NCBI GenBank assembly: GCA_947488905.1 | Contig: CANLBJ010000003.1 | Span: 186,001 to 250,000, forward strand | Direction of reading: 5' to 3' | Length of the DNA: 64,000 bases | Origin: Ulvibacter algarum | GTDB taxonomy: Bacteria; Bacteroidota; Bacteroidia; Flavobacteriales; Flavobacteriaceae | Shown here: piece after piece, positions 26,553-35,370 of the stretch | How the letters are laid out: each line of letters begins with the position of its first letter | Numbering within the stretch: the stretch's first letter is position 1 | The notes under the pieces: model-generated | What the model was told of the DNA's origin: nothing | Database searches by the model: none | What the model saw: only the letters and a program-made list of their open reading frames with translations | Made by a program: the position numbers and the translations under genes

Positions 26553-26771
26553 CTAATCATCTCTTTGACCAGAAGGGGTTTCTTTCTTATTACCAGAATT
26601 ATCATACCCTGCAGGGTCATTAGATTCTGGTACCTCTTTACTATTGTCTTTAGAGCTTGAATGTGTACTGTCTGGTTTAGAATTAGATTCGCCAGCATAA
26701 TCTTGGTTTTTTATATTTTGCTCGTTTGGTAAATCTTTTTTAAGAAGTGGTGCTTTTTTATCTGTGCTCAT
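26553..26771 (-). CDS. Small disordered hydrophilic protein, unknown
   Basis: A 72-residue protein made almost wholly of Lys, Asp, Ser, Asn and Pro, with no hydrophobic core: it is predicted to be disordered. No family recognised. I accept it as a gene because it begins with a plain ATG, ends just before a bidirectional terminator, and nothing lies on the other strand. Compositional resemblance to stress-related hydrophilic proteins is not evidence of function. Confidence 0.6.
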   Translation of the reverse strand: MSTDKKAPLLKKDLPNEQNIKNQDYAGESNSKPDSTHSSSKDNSKEVPESNDPAGYDNSGNKKETPSGQRDD

Positions 26772-26952
26772 AATAAATGTTTAAGTGTTCTTTAAAAATA
26801 AGAATAAGAACGCATACTAGTATGAACCTTAGCAAATGATTAACAACAAGTGTTAAATAGAAGCAAAAAGAAAAGAACTGGAAGATTACCTATTTAAAAA
26901 CCTTGATGATTTTTAAGAGCCTTATAGATTAATAGAAGTGATAATAATCTAT

Positions 26953-28866
26953 TTATTGATTTATTGTTTGATTTTCATTAAGAAAAGAAATGTAAAAAGT
27001 ACTCCCTTCGTTTAATACACTCTTCACGTCTACAGAACCATTCATTGCTTGAATTTGGTTTTTTGTAATAAACAACCCAAGCCCTCTGGCGTCTTTATGT
27101 TTATGAAAAGTTTTATACATACCAAAAAGCTTATCTCCATGTACATCAAGGTCAATACCAACGCCATTGTCTTGTATACTTAAAACTACAAAATCATCTT
27201 TGTGTTCTGCGCTTATTGTCACAATTAATTTTCTTTCTGGAGATTGGTACTTTAAGGTATTTGTCAAAAAGTTTAATATAATGCTATCTAAGTAGGCAGG
27301 TATTGCAGATACATTGATTGTATCACACACATTATTTACAATAGTCACTGAGTCATCTAACACAATAGAATTTATATTAGAGATAGCTTTTGTAACATAA
27401 TTTTTTAACTCAAGAACTTCGAGATTAAGGTTTGTTCTAGTGTTTAAAACCGCAACTTCATTTAAATTTTGAACAGTCTCATCTAGTTGGCCCACCGCAT
27501 CTTTTAATAACGGGAACATTTCATTTTCTGAAACATCTGGAATTTCTAATTCTATCAAATCTAATAGCATCCCTAAATTACCAGAATGAGATCTTAGGTT
27601 ATGCGACACAATGTGTGCAAAATTTAAAAGACGGTCATTTTGATCTTTAGTAATTTCTAATAATTTATTTACTTTTTGTTCGGCTTGTTTGATTTCTGTA
27701 ATGTCATTTATTTGCGAAACAAAATGAATAGGCTTCTCTTGATCATCTTTAACTACAGACACTGTTAACATAGCCCAGATAATCTCTCCATCCTTGTGAA
27801 TATATCTTTTTCCAATTCTATAGCTATCTAATTCTCCCGAAAGAACTAAATCTAATAATTGCTTGTCATTATCTAAATCTTTAAGATGCGTATAATCTCC
27901 GTATGGTAATTTCAACAACTCTTCTTCAGAATAGCCTAACATGTTACATAAGCTTTCATTTACTCTTAGCCATTTTGTATCCATCCCTACTAAGGCCATA
28001 CCTACACCTGCAAAGTCAAATGTTTTTCTAAACTTCTCTTCGGTAATAGAGAGTTCTTTTAAAGCTTTGGTTTTTTCATTTATATCTTGAAACACTCCAT
28101 AAACACGCGTGCAAACTCCTTTTTCTAAAACAGGAATTCCTATAACACGAACCCATTTTTCTGTGTTATTTTGAGTTATAATTATCAGCTCTGTATCAAA
28201 TTCTTCTCCTTCTGTAATACACTTATTAAATAAATAAGAAATTTTATCACGATGAACACCTTCTTTATAAAAATTAAGTCCTGCGTTTATATCTGGAACA
28301 AAGTCAACACTAACTTCGTGTATTTTTCTTGTAACACTACTCCAGTTTACTATCTCATCTTTTAAATGGAACTCCCACGTACCTATATTAGCAACCTCGT
28401 TAGTTTTATCTAACAGGGCTTTATTTCTAATAAAAAGAAGATCTTTATTTTTCTTCTCTGTTATGTCTTGAGCATACCCAACTAACCACTCAGGGTTTCC
28501 ATTTTCTATATAACTAACAACTTCACAATGATTTTCTATCCACATCCAATCTTTGCATTCGTGAAGTATTCTACACTCAAAAGGTTTTAAATCACTTGCG
28601 TCAAACTTAAAAGATGGTTTTAAAAAATCAAAGAAATGCTTTTCACGAGGATGCACTAAGTCTAATATACTCTCTAGTCTTTCATTCTTGAAACCCTCAT
28701 GATTGCTCCCTAACATCTGTAGCAAAGACTTATCTACAAAAAACTCACCCGTAATAAAATTGTATTTCCATGTTCCTATGGAAAAAAGAGACGTAAGTCT
28801 ATTCTTAACAAAAGAGTCAGATATAACATAATCGTCTTTCATTATTTCAGGATTAATATTTTGCAT
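26953..28866 (-). CDS. Multi-PAS sensor histidine kinase
   Basis: A 637-residue cytoplasmic kinase without membrane helices. Three PAS domains with PAC tails are visible (about residues 25-140, 150-270 and 275-395). The H-box is FAHIVSHNLRSHSGNL with phospho-acceptor His422. The HATPase part has LNFLTNTLKYQ (N box), IQDNGVGID (G1) and ARGLGLFITKNQIQAMNG (G2). The signal is unknown; PAS domains may bind heme, flavin or small molecules. No response regulator gene is adjacent, so its partner is elsewhere. Confidence 0.93.
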   Translation of the reverse strand: MQNINPEIMKDDYVISDSFVKNRLTSLFSIGTWKYNFITGEFFVDKSLLQMLGSNHEGFKNERLESILDLVHPREKHFFDFLKPSFKFDASDLKPFECRILHECKDWMWIENHCEVVSYIENGNPEWLVGYAQDITEKKNKDLLFIRNKALLDKTNEVANIGTWEFHLKDEIVNWSSVTRKIHEVSVDFVPDINAGLNFYKEGVHRDKISYLFNKCITEGEEFDTELIIITQNNTEKWVRVIGIPVLEKGVCTRVYGVFQDINEKTKALKELSITEEKFRKTFDFAGVGMALVGMDTKWLRVNESLCNMLGYSEEELLKLPYGDYTHLKDLDNDKQLLDLVLSGELDSYRIGKRYIHKDGEIIWAMLTVSVVKDDQEKPIHFVSQINDITEIKQAEQKVNKLLEITKDQNDRLLNFAHIVSHNLRSHSGNLGMLLDLIELEIPDVSENEMFPLLKDAVGQLDETVQNLNEVAVLNTRTNLNLEVLELKNYVTKAISNINSIVLDDSVTIVNNVCDTINVSAIPAYLDSIILNFLTNTLKYQSPERKLIVTISAEHKDDFVVLSIQDNGVGIDLDVHGDKLFGMYKTFHKHKDARGLGLFITKNQIQAMNGSVDVKSVLNEGSTFYISFLNENQTINQ

Positions 28867-29202
28867 TTAATGAGCTTTCTTATTTAGAGTAAAATATACA
28901 GTTTTGCGGATTACCGACAAAAATATACTTTTTATCGACACAAATAAAACATTGCTTAAATTTTAACGATTTAAAACTAACGTTATTATTTATAAATCAA
29001 TAATAAATTGGGATAAAAAAAGGAGGATAATAGGATATCATTAAAAAATGACAGAATTAAATCAAATTTGATTCTAATTCAAAAATAAGACAAACACCTT
29101 ATTAATGAGTGAAGGCATTTAGGTTAATACAGATGATTTTAAGAATTCTATTTTACAAAAAACTAATATTTAAATAATTTAAAGGATAAACGGTATTAGA
29201 AC
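28867..29202. other. Intergenic stretch, no gene seen
   Basis: Very AT-rich. No open frame of useful length on either strand. A CAAAAATA at 28918-28925 could be the - strand -7 element (TATTTTTG) of the kinase gene, without a well-spaced -33 TTG. Nothing else stands out. Confidence 0.5.
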
Positions 29203-29276
29203 AAAAAAAGCCCATCCGTTTGGATAAGCTTCTCATCGGTCTATTTCTAAACCACATCCGTCATAAGACGGACAAC
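29203..29276 (-). ncRNA. Candidate small structured RNA downstream of tRNA-Asp
   Basis: Read on the - strand there are three successive hairpins: TCCGTC/GACGGA with loop TTAT (29272-29257), GGTTT/AGACC (one G-U pair) with loop AGAAAT (29253-29238), and AAGCTTATCC/GGATGGGCTT (two G-U pairs) with loop AAAC (29231-29208). The third is followed by a run of T, a good intrinsic terminator. No promoter is obvious, so it may be processed from tRNA read-through. It codes for no protein. Confidence 0.4.
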
Positions 29277-29286
29277 ACAACATTAT

Positions 29287-29313
29287 ACAAAAAACTCCGC
29301 TAAATGCGGAGTT
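29287..29313 (-). terminator. Terminator of tRNA-Asp
   Basis: AACTCCGC (29293-29300) pairs with GCGGAGTT (29306-29313) across TAAAT. On the - strand the stem is followed by TTTTTTG. It begins 9 bases after the tRNA 3' end. Confidence 0.85.
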
Positions 29314-29321
29314 CTTTTTTG

Positions 29322-29395
29322 CGGTCTGGACGAGACTCGAACTCGCGACCCCCTGCGTGACAGGCAGGTATTCTAACCAACTGAACTACCAGACC
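29322..29395 (-). tRNA. tRNA-Asp (anticodon GTC)
   Basis: A 74-base tRNA. Acceptor stem GGTCTGG/CCAGACC, anticodon stem CCTGC/GCAGG with loop CTGTCAC (anticodon GTC), T arm with GTTCGAGTC, discriminator G. The 3' CCA is not encoded. Its promoter lies about 60 bases upstream and its terminator directly downstream. No integrase or tRNA 3' duplicate is seen nearby. Confidence 0.97.
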
Positions 29396-29452
29396 GTGCT
29401 ACTATTTTTAAGACTTTAAAAGCTTGTCTGCGACTATTGCTAGAAGCGAGTG

Positions 29453-29482
29453 CAAATATAAAACTACCTTTGATATCTACAA
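29453..29482 (-). promoter_or_regulatory. Promoter of tRNA-Asp
   Basis: On the - strand, TTG (29482-29480), a 19-base spacer, then TATATTTG (29460-29453): a full Bacteroidota promoter. The bases from -7 on, TATATTTGCACTCGCT, are identical to those of the tRNA-Val promoter at 49690-49705. Confidence 0.85.
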
Positions 29483-29651
29483 GCATTTATTTTAAAAAAT
29501 TTCATTTTTTTTTCAATAATAATAATCAAACAATCTACACAGTCACTTATCACACTCATAATCAATAAGTAGCCTACAAAAGCCCAATTAGCCTCAAATT
29601 GAAAAAAAATTGAAAAAAATTGAATTTTCATTAAAATACACCCAAATCCAT

Positions 29652-30689
29652 CTATTCTTCAGCTCTACTTAAGAGGTCTTCTACGTATTCTTTATCATCT
29701 TTTGTCATTTTTGGGTTGTCTTGAGTAGTCGTTTTTCTTTTATGATGTATCTCATAATACATTGCAAAATGATCACTACCAAAATTTTTAGAACGCATCA
29801 TCTTACCTATAAACAAGTCTTTTGTATGAAATAAATGATCTAATGGAAACCGCATAAACCAATACCGAGCAGAATAGGTAGAGAAAAAACCTCGCCCTAT
29901 GCGAGGATCTATCATTCCTGTCATTTTTTTAAACATTCTAGAAACACGACTCCACACCACATCATTCATATCACCACAAACCACTATTGGCATATCTATT
30001 TCTCTAATTTGATGTGCGGTTAGCATTAACTCTGCATCTCGCTCTGCACTAGTTTCATTTTCTGTGGGACTAGGTGGTGCAGGATGTAAAAAACAAAAAT
30101 GAATATTTTGCGATTGAGAAATCTCAACGTCTAAAAACATAGAAGGTACGTGATCTTCTATTTGATGTTTAATAACAGCATTATTTAATTCTTTTTTAGA
30201 GTACACATGCATTCCGTAAAAAAACTCGTTGGGAGCTTTAAGCTGGTAGGGATAGCTTTTTTCAATCTTACTAAGCCCTTTTTCCCAATCTTTATTAGAC
30301 TCCATTGTAACTACAATATCTGGGTCGTGCTCTTTAATTTCTGCTATTAATTTTTCATAATGAGTATTGGTTTGCAACACATTTGCTGCCAGTAAAGAAA
30401 TCATACCATCACTAGGAAAATCTGGTTTCTTTCTTGGATAGAAAGAACTGTATTTAAAAACCTTTACTATTTGATATATTAATGCAATGACAAGGCCTAA
30501 AACAATAGCCCAATCTATCCAGCCATTAAAATTTCCGAAGAAAATAAATAGAAAAATAAGCACAAGCTCTATTGCAATAGATTGCAACCTTACAAAATCT
30601 GCCGTTCTAAAAAACCAATGCGGATGCCCTGTAGCAGGCAAAAAAGGCGACAGTGCAAAAATTAATCCTAATATATAAAGCGCAATCAT
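29652..30689 (-). CDS. Membrane-anchored endonuclease/exonuclease/phosphatase family protein
   Basis: A 345-residue protein with an N-terminal membrane region of two or three helices (about 1-75) and an EEP domain. Visible EEP motifs are LLAANVLQTN (start of the fold), DIVVTMESN (metal-binding Glu), HPAPPSP, VVCGDMNDVVWS (catalytic GDxN), PLDHLF and the terminal GSDHFAMYYE. This layout is common in Bacteroidota and Proteobacteria; the substrate (phosphodiester in nucleic acid or lipid headgroup) is not known, and the anchor suggests an extracytoplasmic role. One CTTCGGAAA copy (complement) is at 30532 in the FGNFNG coding stretch of the second helix. Confidence 0.88.
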   Translation of the reverse strand: MIALYILGLIFALSPFLPATGHPHWFFRTADFVRLQSIAIELVLIFLFIFFGNFNGWIDWAIVLGLVIALIYQIVKVFKYSSFYPRKKPDFPSDGMISLLAANVLQTNTHYEKLIAEIKEHDPDIVVTMESNKDWEKGLSKIEKSYPYQLKAPNEFFYGMHVYSKKELNNAVIKHQIEDHVPSMFLDVEISQSQNIHFCFLHPAPPSPTENETSAERDAELMLTAHQIREIDMPIVVCGDMNDVVWSRVSRMFKKMTGMIDPRIGRGFFSTYSARYWFMRFPLDHLFHTKDLFIGKMMRSKNFGSDHFAMYYEIHHKRKTTTQDNPKMTKDDKEYVEDLLSRAEE

Positions 30690-30795
30690 ATCGTAAATCT
30701 ACACATTTTGAAAATCTATTTTTTAACCTTAACAATGTTTTCACTTATTATTTATAGAGATATGTATTTTTGTATTGTAAAAAAAACCACCTATT

Positions 30796-32265
30796 ATGAA
30801 AAAAATCACCTCTCTATTATTGTTATTTTTATGTAGCGCTATTGCAGTTGCACAAACTTTTACTACGCCAGACACAGGTGTAAACTGGACCTTAGCAGAT
30901 GTTGCTAACGCTAGCCCATCTACCATCACCGTTAACGGTGACGAATACACATTGCTAGAAAACTTAGTGATTGCCGCAAGTGATAAATTAACGATTGACA
31001 CAGACGCAACAGTTTTAATAAATGAAGATCTATTAATCACCGTCTTTGGTGAGTTTGATGTAACAGCAGATCAGACTATGTTTTTAGCAGCAGACACCGC
31101 TGCACCTTATGAAGGTTTTAGATTTGAAGAATTTTCTATCATTAACATACAAAACGCGACCATTAAATATGGTGGTGGTTTAAGAGTTTTAACAGAAGAC
31201 TTTATCATTAACAACTCTATTATTAGTGAAAATGTTGAAGATGGAGCAACTACTGGAGCTGTAATATCATTATCTAGAGGAACCCCACAAATAACAAATA
31301 ACCAAATCACACTTAATGAATTGCCTGCAATAGGTTCTGCGGCAAACTCAGCGACATCACCAACTATCTCTGGCAACACAATAGAAGGTAACAACACTAC
31401 AAATGCAAATAGACCACAAATAAATCTAGGCACAACAGACCCAACGATTCCTTTACAGATAACTAACAATACCATTATTGGTAACCCGGCAAACACACAA
31501 GTAGGTGGTATTGCTATTGCTAACCTAGTGGGTGGTACTATCAATGCGATAATCTCTGAAAACTTAATAAAAGACAACAGATACGGGATTACTGTACTAG
31601 GTGGCAACGCGACTGTAGAGATCTCTGAAAACATTATTGAAGACAACAATACACAAGGAAACCCAAACCTAGGTGGTAGCGGGATTAACCTCAACTCATC
31701 TACAAATGACATGGTGGTAACGGCTACTTTTAACCAGATTAGAGGTAATATATGGGGTATCACATTACAAGGAGAAGCATCTATTAATCTAGGAGATAAC
31801 GCAGACGTTGTAGGTGGTAATGTGTTTTCTGAAAATGGAAATAACGACGAAGTTTACGCGCTTTACAACAACACTCCAAACACCATAAACGCTTTACACA
31901 ACTGCTGGATAGAAGGTGTTGAGGCAACTCTTGCAGAAGCAGAGTCTGTTATTTTTCATCAACAAGATGACGCTAATTTAGGAGAGGTTCTTTTTGATCC
32001 TGTTTCTTGCAATGTTGCAGGTACAGATGATTTCTTTTTAGACAACTTAAGCTTCTACCCTAACCCAGCGACAAAGAGTATCCATTTTAATTCTGAAATA
32101 GCTATAGAGAATATTACTATTTTAAATGCAAATGGCGCGCAGGTATTAGAGAAAGACCTTCAAGACAACCAGACACAATTAAACTTTAATTTACCAACTG
32201 GATTATACTTTGTTGTTTTTAAAACAAACGAAACTCAAGGCATGAAAAAGCTTATCATTAAATAG
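30796..32265 (+). CDS. Secreted right-handed beta-helix protein with T9SS sorting domain
   Basis: A 489-residue protein with a signal peptide (cleavage after about residue 20, AIAVAQ). A long Asn/Ile/Gly-rich middle (about 100-375) has recurring ITNNxI, ISENLI, ISENII and ISGNTI turns, the look of a parallel beta-helix (NosD/pectate-lyase-like). The last 75 residues begin FYPNPATKSIHF and end GMKKLIIK, a type A Por secretion (T9SS) C-terminal signal. The protein should therefore cross the outer membrane by T9SS and be surface-bound or released. The beta-helix may bind or cleave a polysaccharide, but no catalytic residues are clear. A -7 element TATTTTTG is at 30765-30772. Confidence 0.9.
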   Translation: MKKITSLLLLFLCSAIAVAQTFTTPDTGVNWTLADVANASPSTITVNGDEYTLLENLVIAASDKLTIDTDATVLINEDLLITVFGEFDVTADQTMFLAADTAAPYEGFRFEEFSIINIQNATIKYGGGLRVLTEDFIINNSIISENVEDGATTGAVISLSRGTPQITNNQITLNELPAIGSAANSATSPTISGNTIEGNNTTNANRPQINLGTTDPTIPLQITNNTIIGNPANTQVGGIAIANLVGGTINAIISENLIKDNRYGITVLGGNATVEISENIIEDNNTQGNPNLGGSGINLNSSTNDMVVTATFNQIRGNIWGITLQGEASINLGDNADVVGGNVFSENGNNDEVYALYNNTPNTINALHNCWIEGVEATLAEAESVIFHQQDDANLGEVLFDPVSCNVAGTDDFFLDNLSFYPNPATKSIHFNSEIAIENITILNANGAQVLEKDLQDNQTQLNFNLPTGLYFVVFKTNETQGMKKLIIK

Positions 32266-32283
32266 ACTTATATACCCTACAGA

Positions 32284-33516
32284 GTGAAAAACAACTACGA
32301 CATTATTATTATAGGCGGCGGCGCATCAGGTTTTTTTACCGCTATTAATACTGCAGAAATGTGCCCTACTTTAAAGATTGCTATTCTTGAGCGAGGGAAA
32401 GAAGTATTAACCAAAGTCAAAATATCTGGTGGCGGAAGATGTAATGTAACTCACGCAGAGTTTATACCAAAAGAGCTAAGCAAAAACTACCCTCGTGGTG
32501 AGAAAGAACTGCTAGGCCCTTTTCATAGTTTTATGACTGGGGACACCCTTGGTTGGTTTGAAGAACGCGGTGTTGCCATAAAGACAGAAGAAGACGGCCG
32601 TATGTTTCCTGCCACAGATAGCTCACAGACTATAATAGATTGTTTTACTTCTGAAATATCAAAACTTGATATTGATTTACTTAAAAGCCACCCTGTTAAG
32701 ACTATTAGAGAAACACCATCAGGCTGGGAAATTAGCACCGCAAAAGACACGCTCACCAGTAAAGCGATTGTAATAGCAACAGGTAGTAACCCTAAAATCT
32801 GGAAAATTCTAGAACATTTAGGTCACACCATTATACCGCCTGTACCCTCTTTATTTACATTTAATATAAAAGACCAGCGCATTACAGATCTACCTGGTGT
32901 TGCCAAAGACGCAAGTATTAAAGTGGTAGGAAAGAATAAAAAAGTAATTCTTGAAAGCGAAGGACCATTATTAATTACCCATTGGGGAATGAGTGGCCCC
33001 GCCATCTTAAAACTATCTGCTTGGGGAGCACGATTATTAGAACCCCTAGATTATAAATTTGAGATTAGTGTAAACTGGCTACTTTATGAAAATGAAGAAG
33101 ATGTTATAGAACAGCTATTAAGACTAAAAACTAAAAACGCAAAACAAACACTGCATAAGTACGCTCAGTTTGAACTCCCTAAAAGATTGTGGCAAACATT
33201 ATTATTTGCTTCGGGAATTTCTGAAACTGAAATATGGGCAGATATCTCAAAAAAGAAATTGCAAAACTTAGCAAACCAGCTTGTAGCATCTATCTTTCAA
33301 GTAGACGGTAAAAGCACGTTTAAAGAAGAGTTTGTCACTGCAGGTGGTGTAGATTTAAGAGAAATAAATTTTAAAACTTTTGAAAGCAGAAAGCACTCCA
33401 ATTTATATTTTGCTGGAGAAGTACTAAATATAGATGCAATTACTGGAGGTTTTAATTTTCAGAACGCATGGACAAGCGGCTTTATGGCTGCAAAGGCAAT
33501 AGCAGAAAAGCAATGA
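32284..33516 (+). CDS. BaiN/HI0933-type NAD(P)/FAD-dependent oxidoreductase
   Basis: A 410-residue flavoprotein starting at GTG 32284. The N-terminal FAD-binding Rossmann motif is IIIIGGGASGFFTAI; KVKISGGGRCNVTH is the family hallmark; the C-terminal FAD motif includes TAGGVDLREINF and GEVLNIDAITGGFNFQNAW. Family members (YhiN, BaiN) are thought to be reductases, but substrates in flavobacteria are unknown. The stop overlaps the next gene's ATG (ATGA), so the two are coupled. Eighteen bases separate it from the T9SS gene. Confidence 0.92.
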   Translation: MKNNYDIIIIGGGASGFFTAINTAEMCPTLKIAILERGKEVLTKVKISGGGRCNVTHAEFIPKELSKNYPRGEKELLGPFHSFMTGDTLGWFEERGVAIKTEEDGRMFPATDSSQTIIDCFTSEISKLDIDLLKSHPVKTIRETPSGWEISTAKDTLTSKAIVIATGSNPKIWKILEHLGHTIIPPVPSLFTFNIKDQRITDLPGVAKDASIKVVGKNKKVILESEGPLLITHWGMSGPAILKLSAWGARLLEPLDYKFEISVNWLLYENEEDVIEQLLRLKTKNAKQTLHKYAQFELPKRLWQTLLFASGISETEIWADISKKKLQNLANQLVASIFQVDGKSTFKEEFVTAGGVDLREINFKTFESRKHSNLYFAGEVLNIDAITGGFNFQNAWTSGFMAAKAIAEKQ

Positions 33517-34043
33517 AAACCTATATAGCTCTTCTTCGTGGCATCAATGTGGGAGGTCATAAAAAATTTCCGAAAGCTGAGCAATTAGAAATGCTTAATA
33601 AATTAGGTTTTAAAAACTCTCAAGTATATATACATACTGGCAACTGGGTTTTTGAGTCTAATGAAAAAGAAGAGGCTTTATCGCTTAAAATTTCCGAAGC
33701 TATCACACAAAAGCATAGCTGGGAAGTACCAATAGTTGTGATCACTGCCTTAGATTTTAAAACTATTTTTAATAGCTGCCCTTGGTCTAAAGAAAAGAAA
33801 GAGAAGAGTTATTTTACACTTCTAGCCACCAACCCAGCAGAAGAAAACAAAGCAATTTTAAACGGGTATGAATTTACAGAAGAAGAATGGCACCTTACAG
33901 ACAAGTGCCTTTACTTCTTCTCGACCATTAGCGCGGCACGTGTAAAAATGAACAACAATTTTATAGAACAAAAACTAAAAGTTTCTGCTACTTCTCGCAA
34001 TTATAAAACGATGGCAAAACTAATAGCACTACTACCAGCCTAG
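33513..34043 (+). CDS. DUF1697 domain protein
   Basis: A 176-residue protein beginning MKTYIALLRGINVGGHKKFP, the highly conserved start of DUF1697, with later motifs VYIHTGNWVFES and a C-terminal SATSRNYKTMAKLIAL. The fold is known but the function is not. I place the start at ATG 33513 because it begins the conserved motif and overlaps the previous stop by 4 bases; a frame upstream could extend it by 15 residues of no conserved character. One TTTCCGAAG copy is at 33691, where it uses the TCC codon. Confidence 0.92.
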   Translation: MKTYIALLRGINVGGHKKFPKAEQLEMLNKLGFKNSQVYIHTGNWVFESNEKEEALSLKISEAITQKHSWEVPIVVITALDFKTIFNSCPWSKEKKEKSYFTLLATNPAEENKAILNGYEFTEEEWHLTDKCLYFFSTISAARVKMNNNFIEQKLKVSATSRNYKTMAKLIALLPA

Positions 34044-34054
34044 TATGAAAATAG

Positions 34055-34062
34055 TATCTTTG
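34055..34062 (+). promoter_or_regulatory. Putative -7 element of mvaD
   Basis: TATCTTTG matches TAnnTTTG exactly, 17 bases before the mvaD ATG. No TTG lies at a standard distance upstream. Confidence 0.5.
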
Positions 34063-34079
34063 CCTTATATATTACACTT

Positions 34080-35204
34080 ATGACCACAAGCGATTTTCTC
34101 CCTCAACCCTATAAAAATTACCCAGAAAACGGAACCATTTCCTGTCAATCTCCTAGCAACATTGCACTTGTAAAATACTGGGGAAAGTATGGTGAGCAGT
34201 TACCTCAAAATGCTTCTATAAGCTTCACTTTGAGCAATTGCAGAACAGAAACAACACTTGGTTATACTAAAAAAACGAATGATAACAACTTTGATTTTGA
34301 AGTCTATCTTGACGGAAAAAGAGAAGAAGGCTTTGAGCCAAAAATTAAAAAATTCTTTGAGCGAGTAGCACAATACGTTCCTTTTATAAAAGAATACAGT
34401 TTTAGAATAGATACAAAAAACAGCTTTCCGCATAGTAGTGGTATTGCTAGTAGCGCTAGCGGTATGAGTGCACTTGCGGTTTGCCTGGTAGAACTAGAAA
34501 GCAAGCTTCGTCACCCTAAGCCTGCAGAAGGGCAACTACAAGACAGGGACTTAGACAGGCTCAGCCAGACAAAAGCAATAATTAACAAAGCATCTTTCTT
34601 GGCCCGTTTAGGTTCAGGGAGTGCCGCCCGCAGCTTAGAAGGCCCACTTGTTGTTTGGGGAGAGCACCTGGACATCAAAGATAGCAGCAATCTTTTTGGG
34701 GTGAAGTACGAGGGTGAGGTACATGAAAATTTCAGAAATTATCAAGACACCATTTTACTTGTAGATAAAGGTGAGAAACAAGTGAGTAGTACTGTGGGAC
34801 ACGATTTAATGGATAACAATCCTTATGCAGAAGCTCGTTTTAAAGAAGCAAACGCCAACTTACTAAAACTAACAACTGTTTTTAAAAACGGAAATGTTGA
34901 TGCTTTTATAAAGCTTGTAGAAAGTGAAGCGTTACAGCTTCACGGGATGATGATGGCAAGCAAGCCTTACTTTATATTAATGAAACCAAACACCCTTGAG
35001 ATCATAAATCGTATTTGGGAATACCGTAAAGAAACAAACAGCAAAGTTTGTTTCACTCTAGATGCGGGCGCAAATGTACACGTATTGTATCCAGAAAATG
35101 AGAAAGAAACGATTCAAGATTTTATTAAAAACGACCTTGCCGTTTTTTGTAAAGAAGGGGAGTATATTCACGATGTTTGTGGTAAGGGAGCTTCTATTGT
35201 ATAA
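34080..35204 (+). CDS. mvaD: Diphosphomevalonate decarboxylase
   Basis: A 374-residue GHMP-family enzyme. The start SPSNIALVKYWGKYG, the ATP-binding loop FPHSSGIASSASGMSALAV and the LGSGSAARSLEGPLVVW stretch are those of mevalonate-5-diphosphate decarboxylase, which makes isopentenyl diphosphate with loss of CO2. The catalytic Asp of the family is likely in CFTLDAGANVHVLYP (Asp near residue 328). Its neighbour is a mevalonate-kinase-like gene and then a UbiA prenyltransferase, so this region serves isoprenoid synthesis through mevalonate. Confidence 0.95.
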   Translation: MTTSDFLPQPYKNYPENGTISCQSPSNIALVKYWGKYGEQLPQNASISFTLSNCRTETTLGYTKKTNDNNFDFEVYLDGKREEGFEPKIKKFFERVAQYVPFIKEYSFRIDTKNSFPHSSGIASSASGMSALAVCLVELESKLRHPKPAEGQLQDRDLDRLSQTKAIINKASFLARLGSGSAARSLEGPLVVWGEHLDIKDSSNLFGVKYEGEVHENFRNYQDTILLVDKGEKQVSSTVGHDLMDNNPYAEARFKEANANLLKLTTVFKNGNVDAFIKLVESEALQLHGMMMASKPYFILMKPNTLEIINRIWEYRKETNSKVCFTLDAGANVHVLYPENEKETIQDFIKNDLAVFCKEGEYIHDVCGKGASIV

Positions 35205-35298
35205 AAACCAGCCCTTAAACCTAAGTATAAGGCACAATTTATGAGCAATTTAACTACAGATGTAGTGTTATTTAAGCTTTTAATTTTAAGAAATAAGC

Positions 35299-35306
35299 TA
35301 CCTTTG
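35299..35306 (+). promoter_or_regulatory. Putative -7 element of the GHMP kinase gene
   Basis: TACCTTTG matches TAnnTTTG, 64 bases upstream of ATG 35371. A standard -33 TTG is not clear. Confidence 0.45.
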
Positions 35307-35370
35307 TATTAGATGCGAATTCATTAAATGTGAAACATGTATCTTTAAGTTTTAAATCAAGATTATCTAT

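Noticed and set aside
29203-29276. A hammerhead ribozyme, suggested by a GATGAG sequence
   Set aside because: The required CUGANGA...GAAA core is not present.
29322-29395. tRNA-Asp as an integration site of a mobile element
   Set aside because: No integrase, no duplicated tRNA 3' end and no foreign-looking genes lie next to it.
31107-31763. A long open frame on the - strand opposite the T9SS beta-helix gene
   Set aside because: It lies wholly inside a gene with a clear signal peptide and T9SS tail, has no family features, and arises from the repetitive Asn/Thr codons of the + strand gene.
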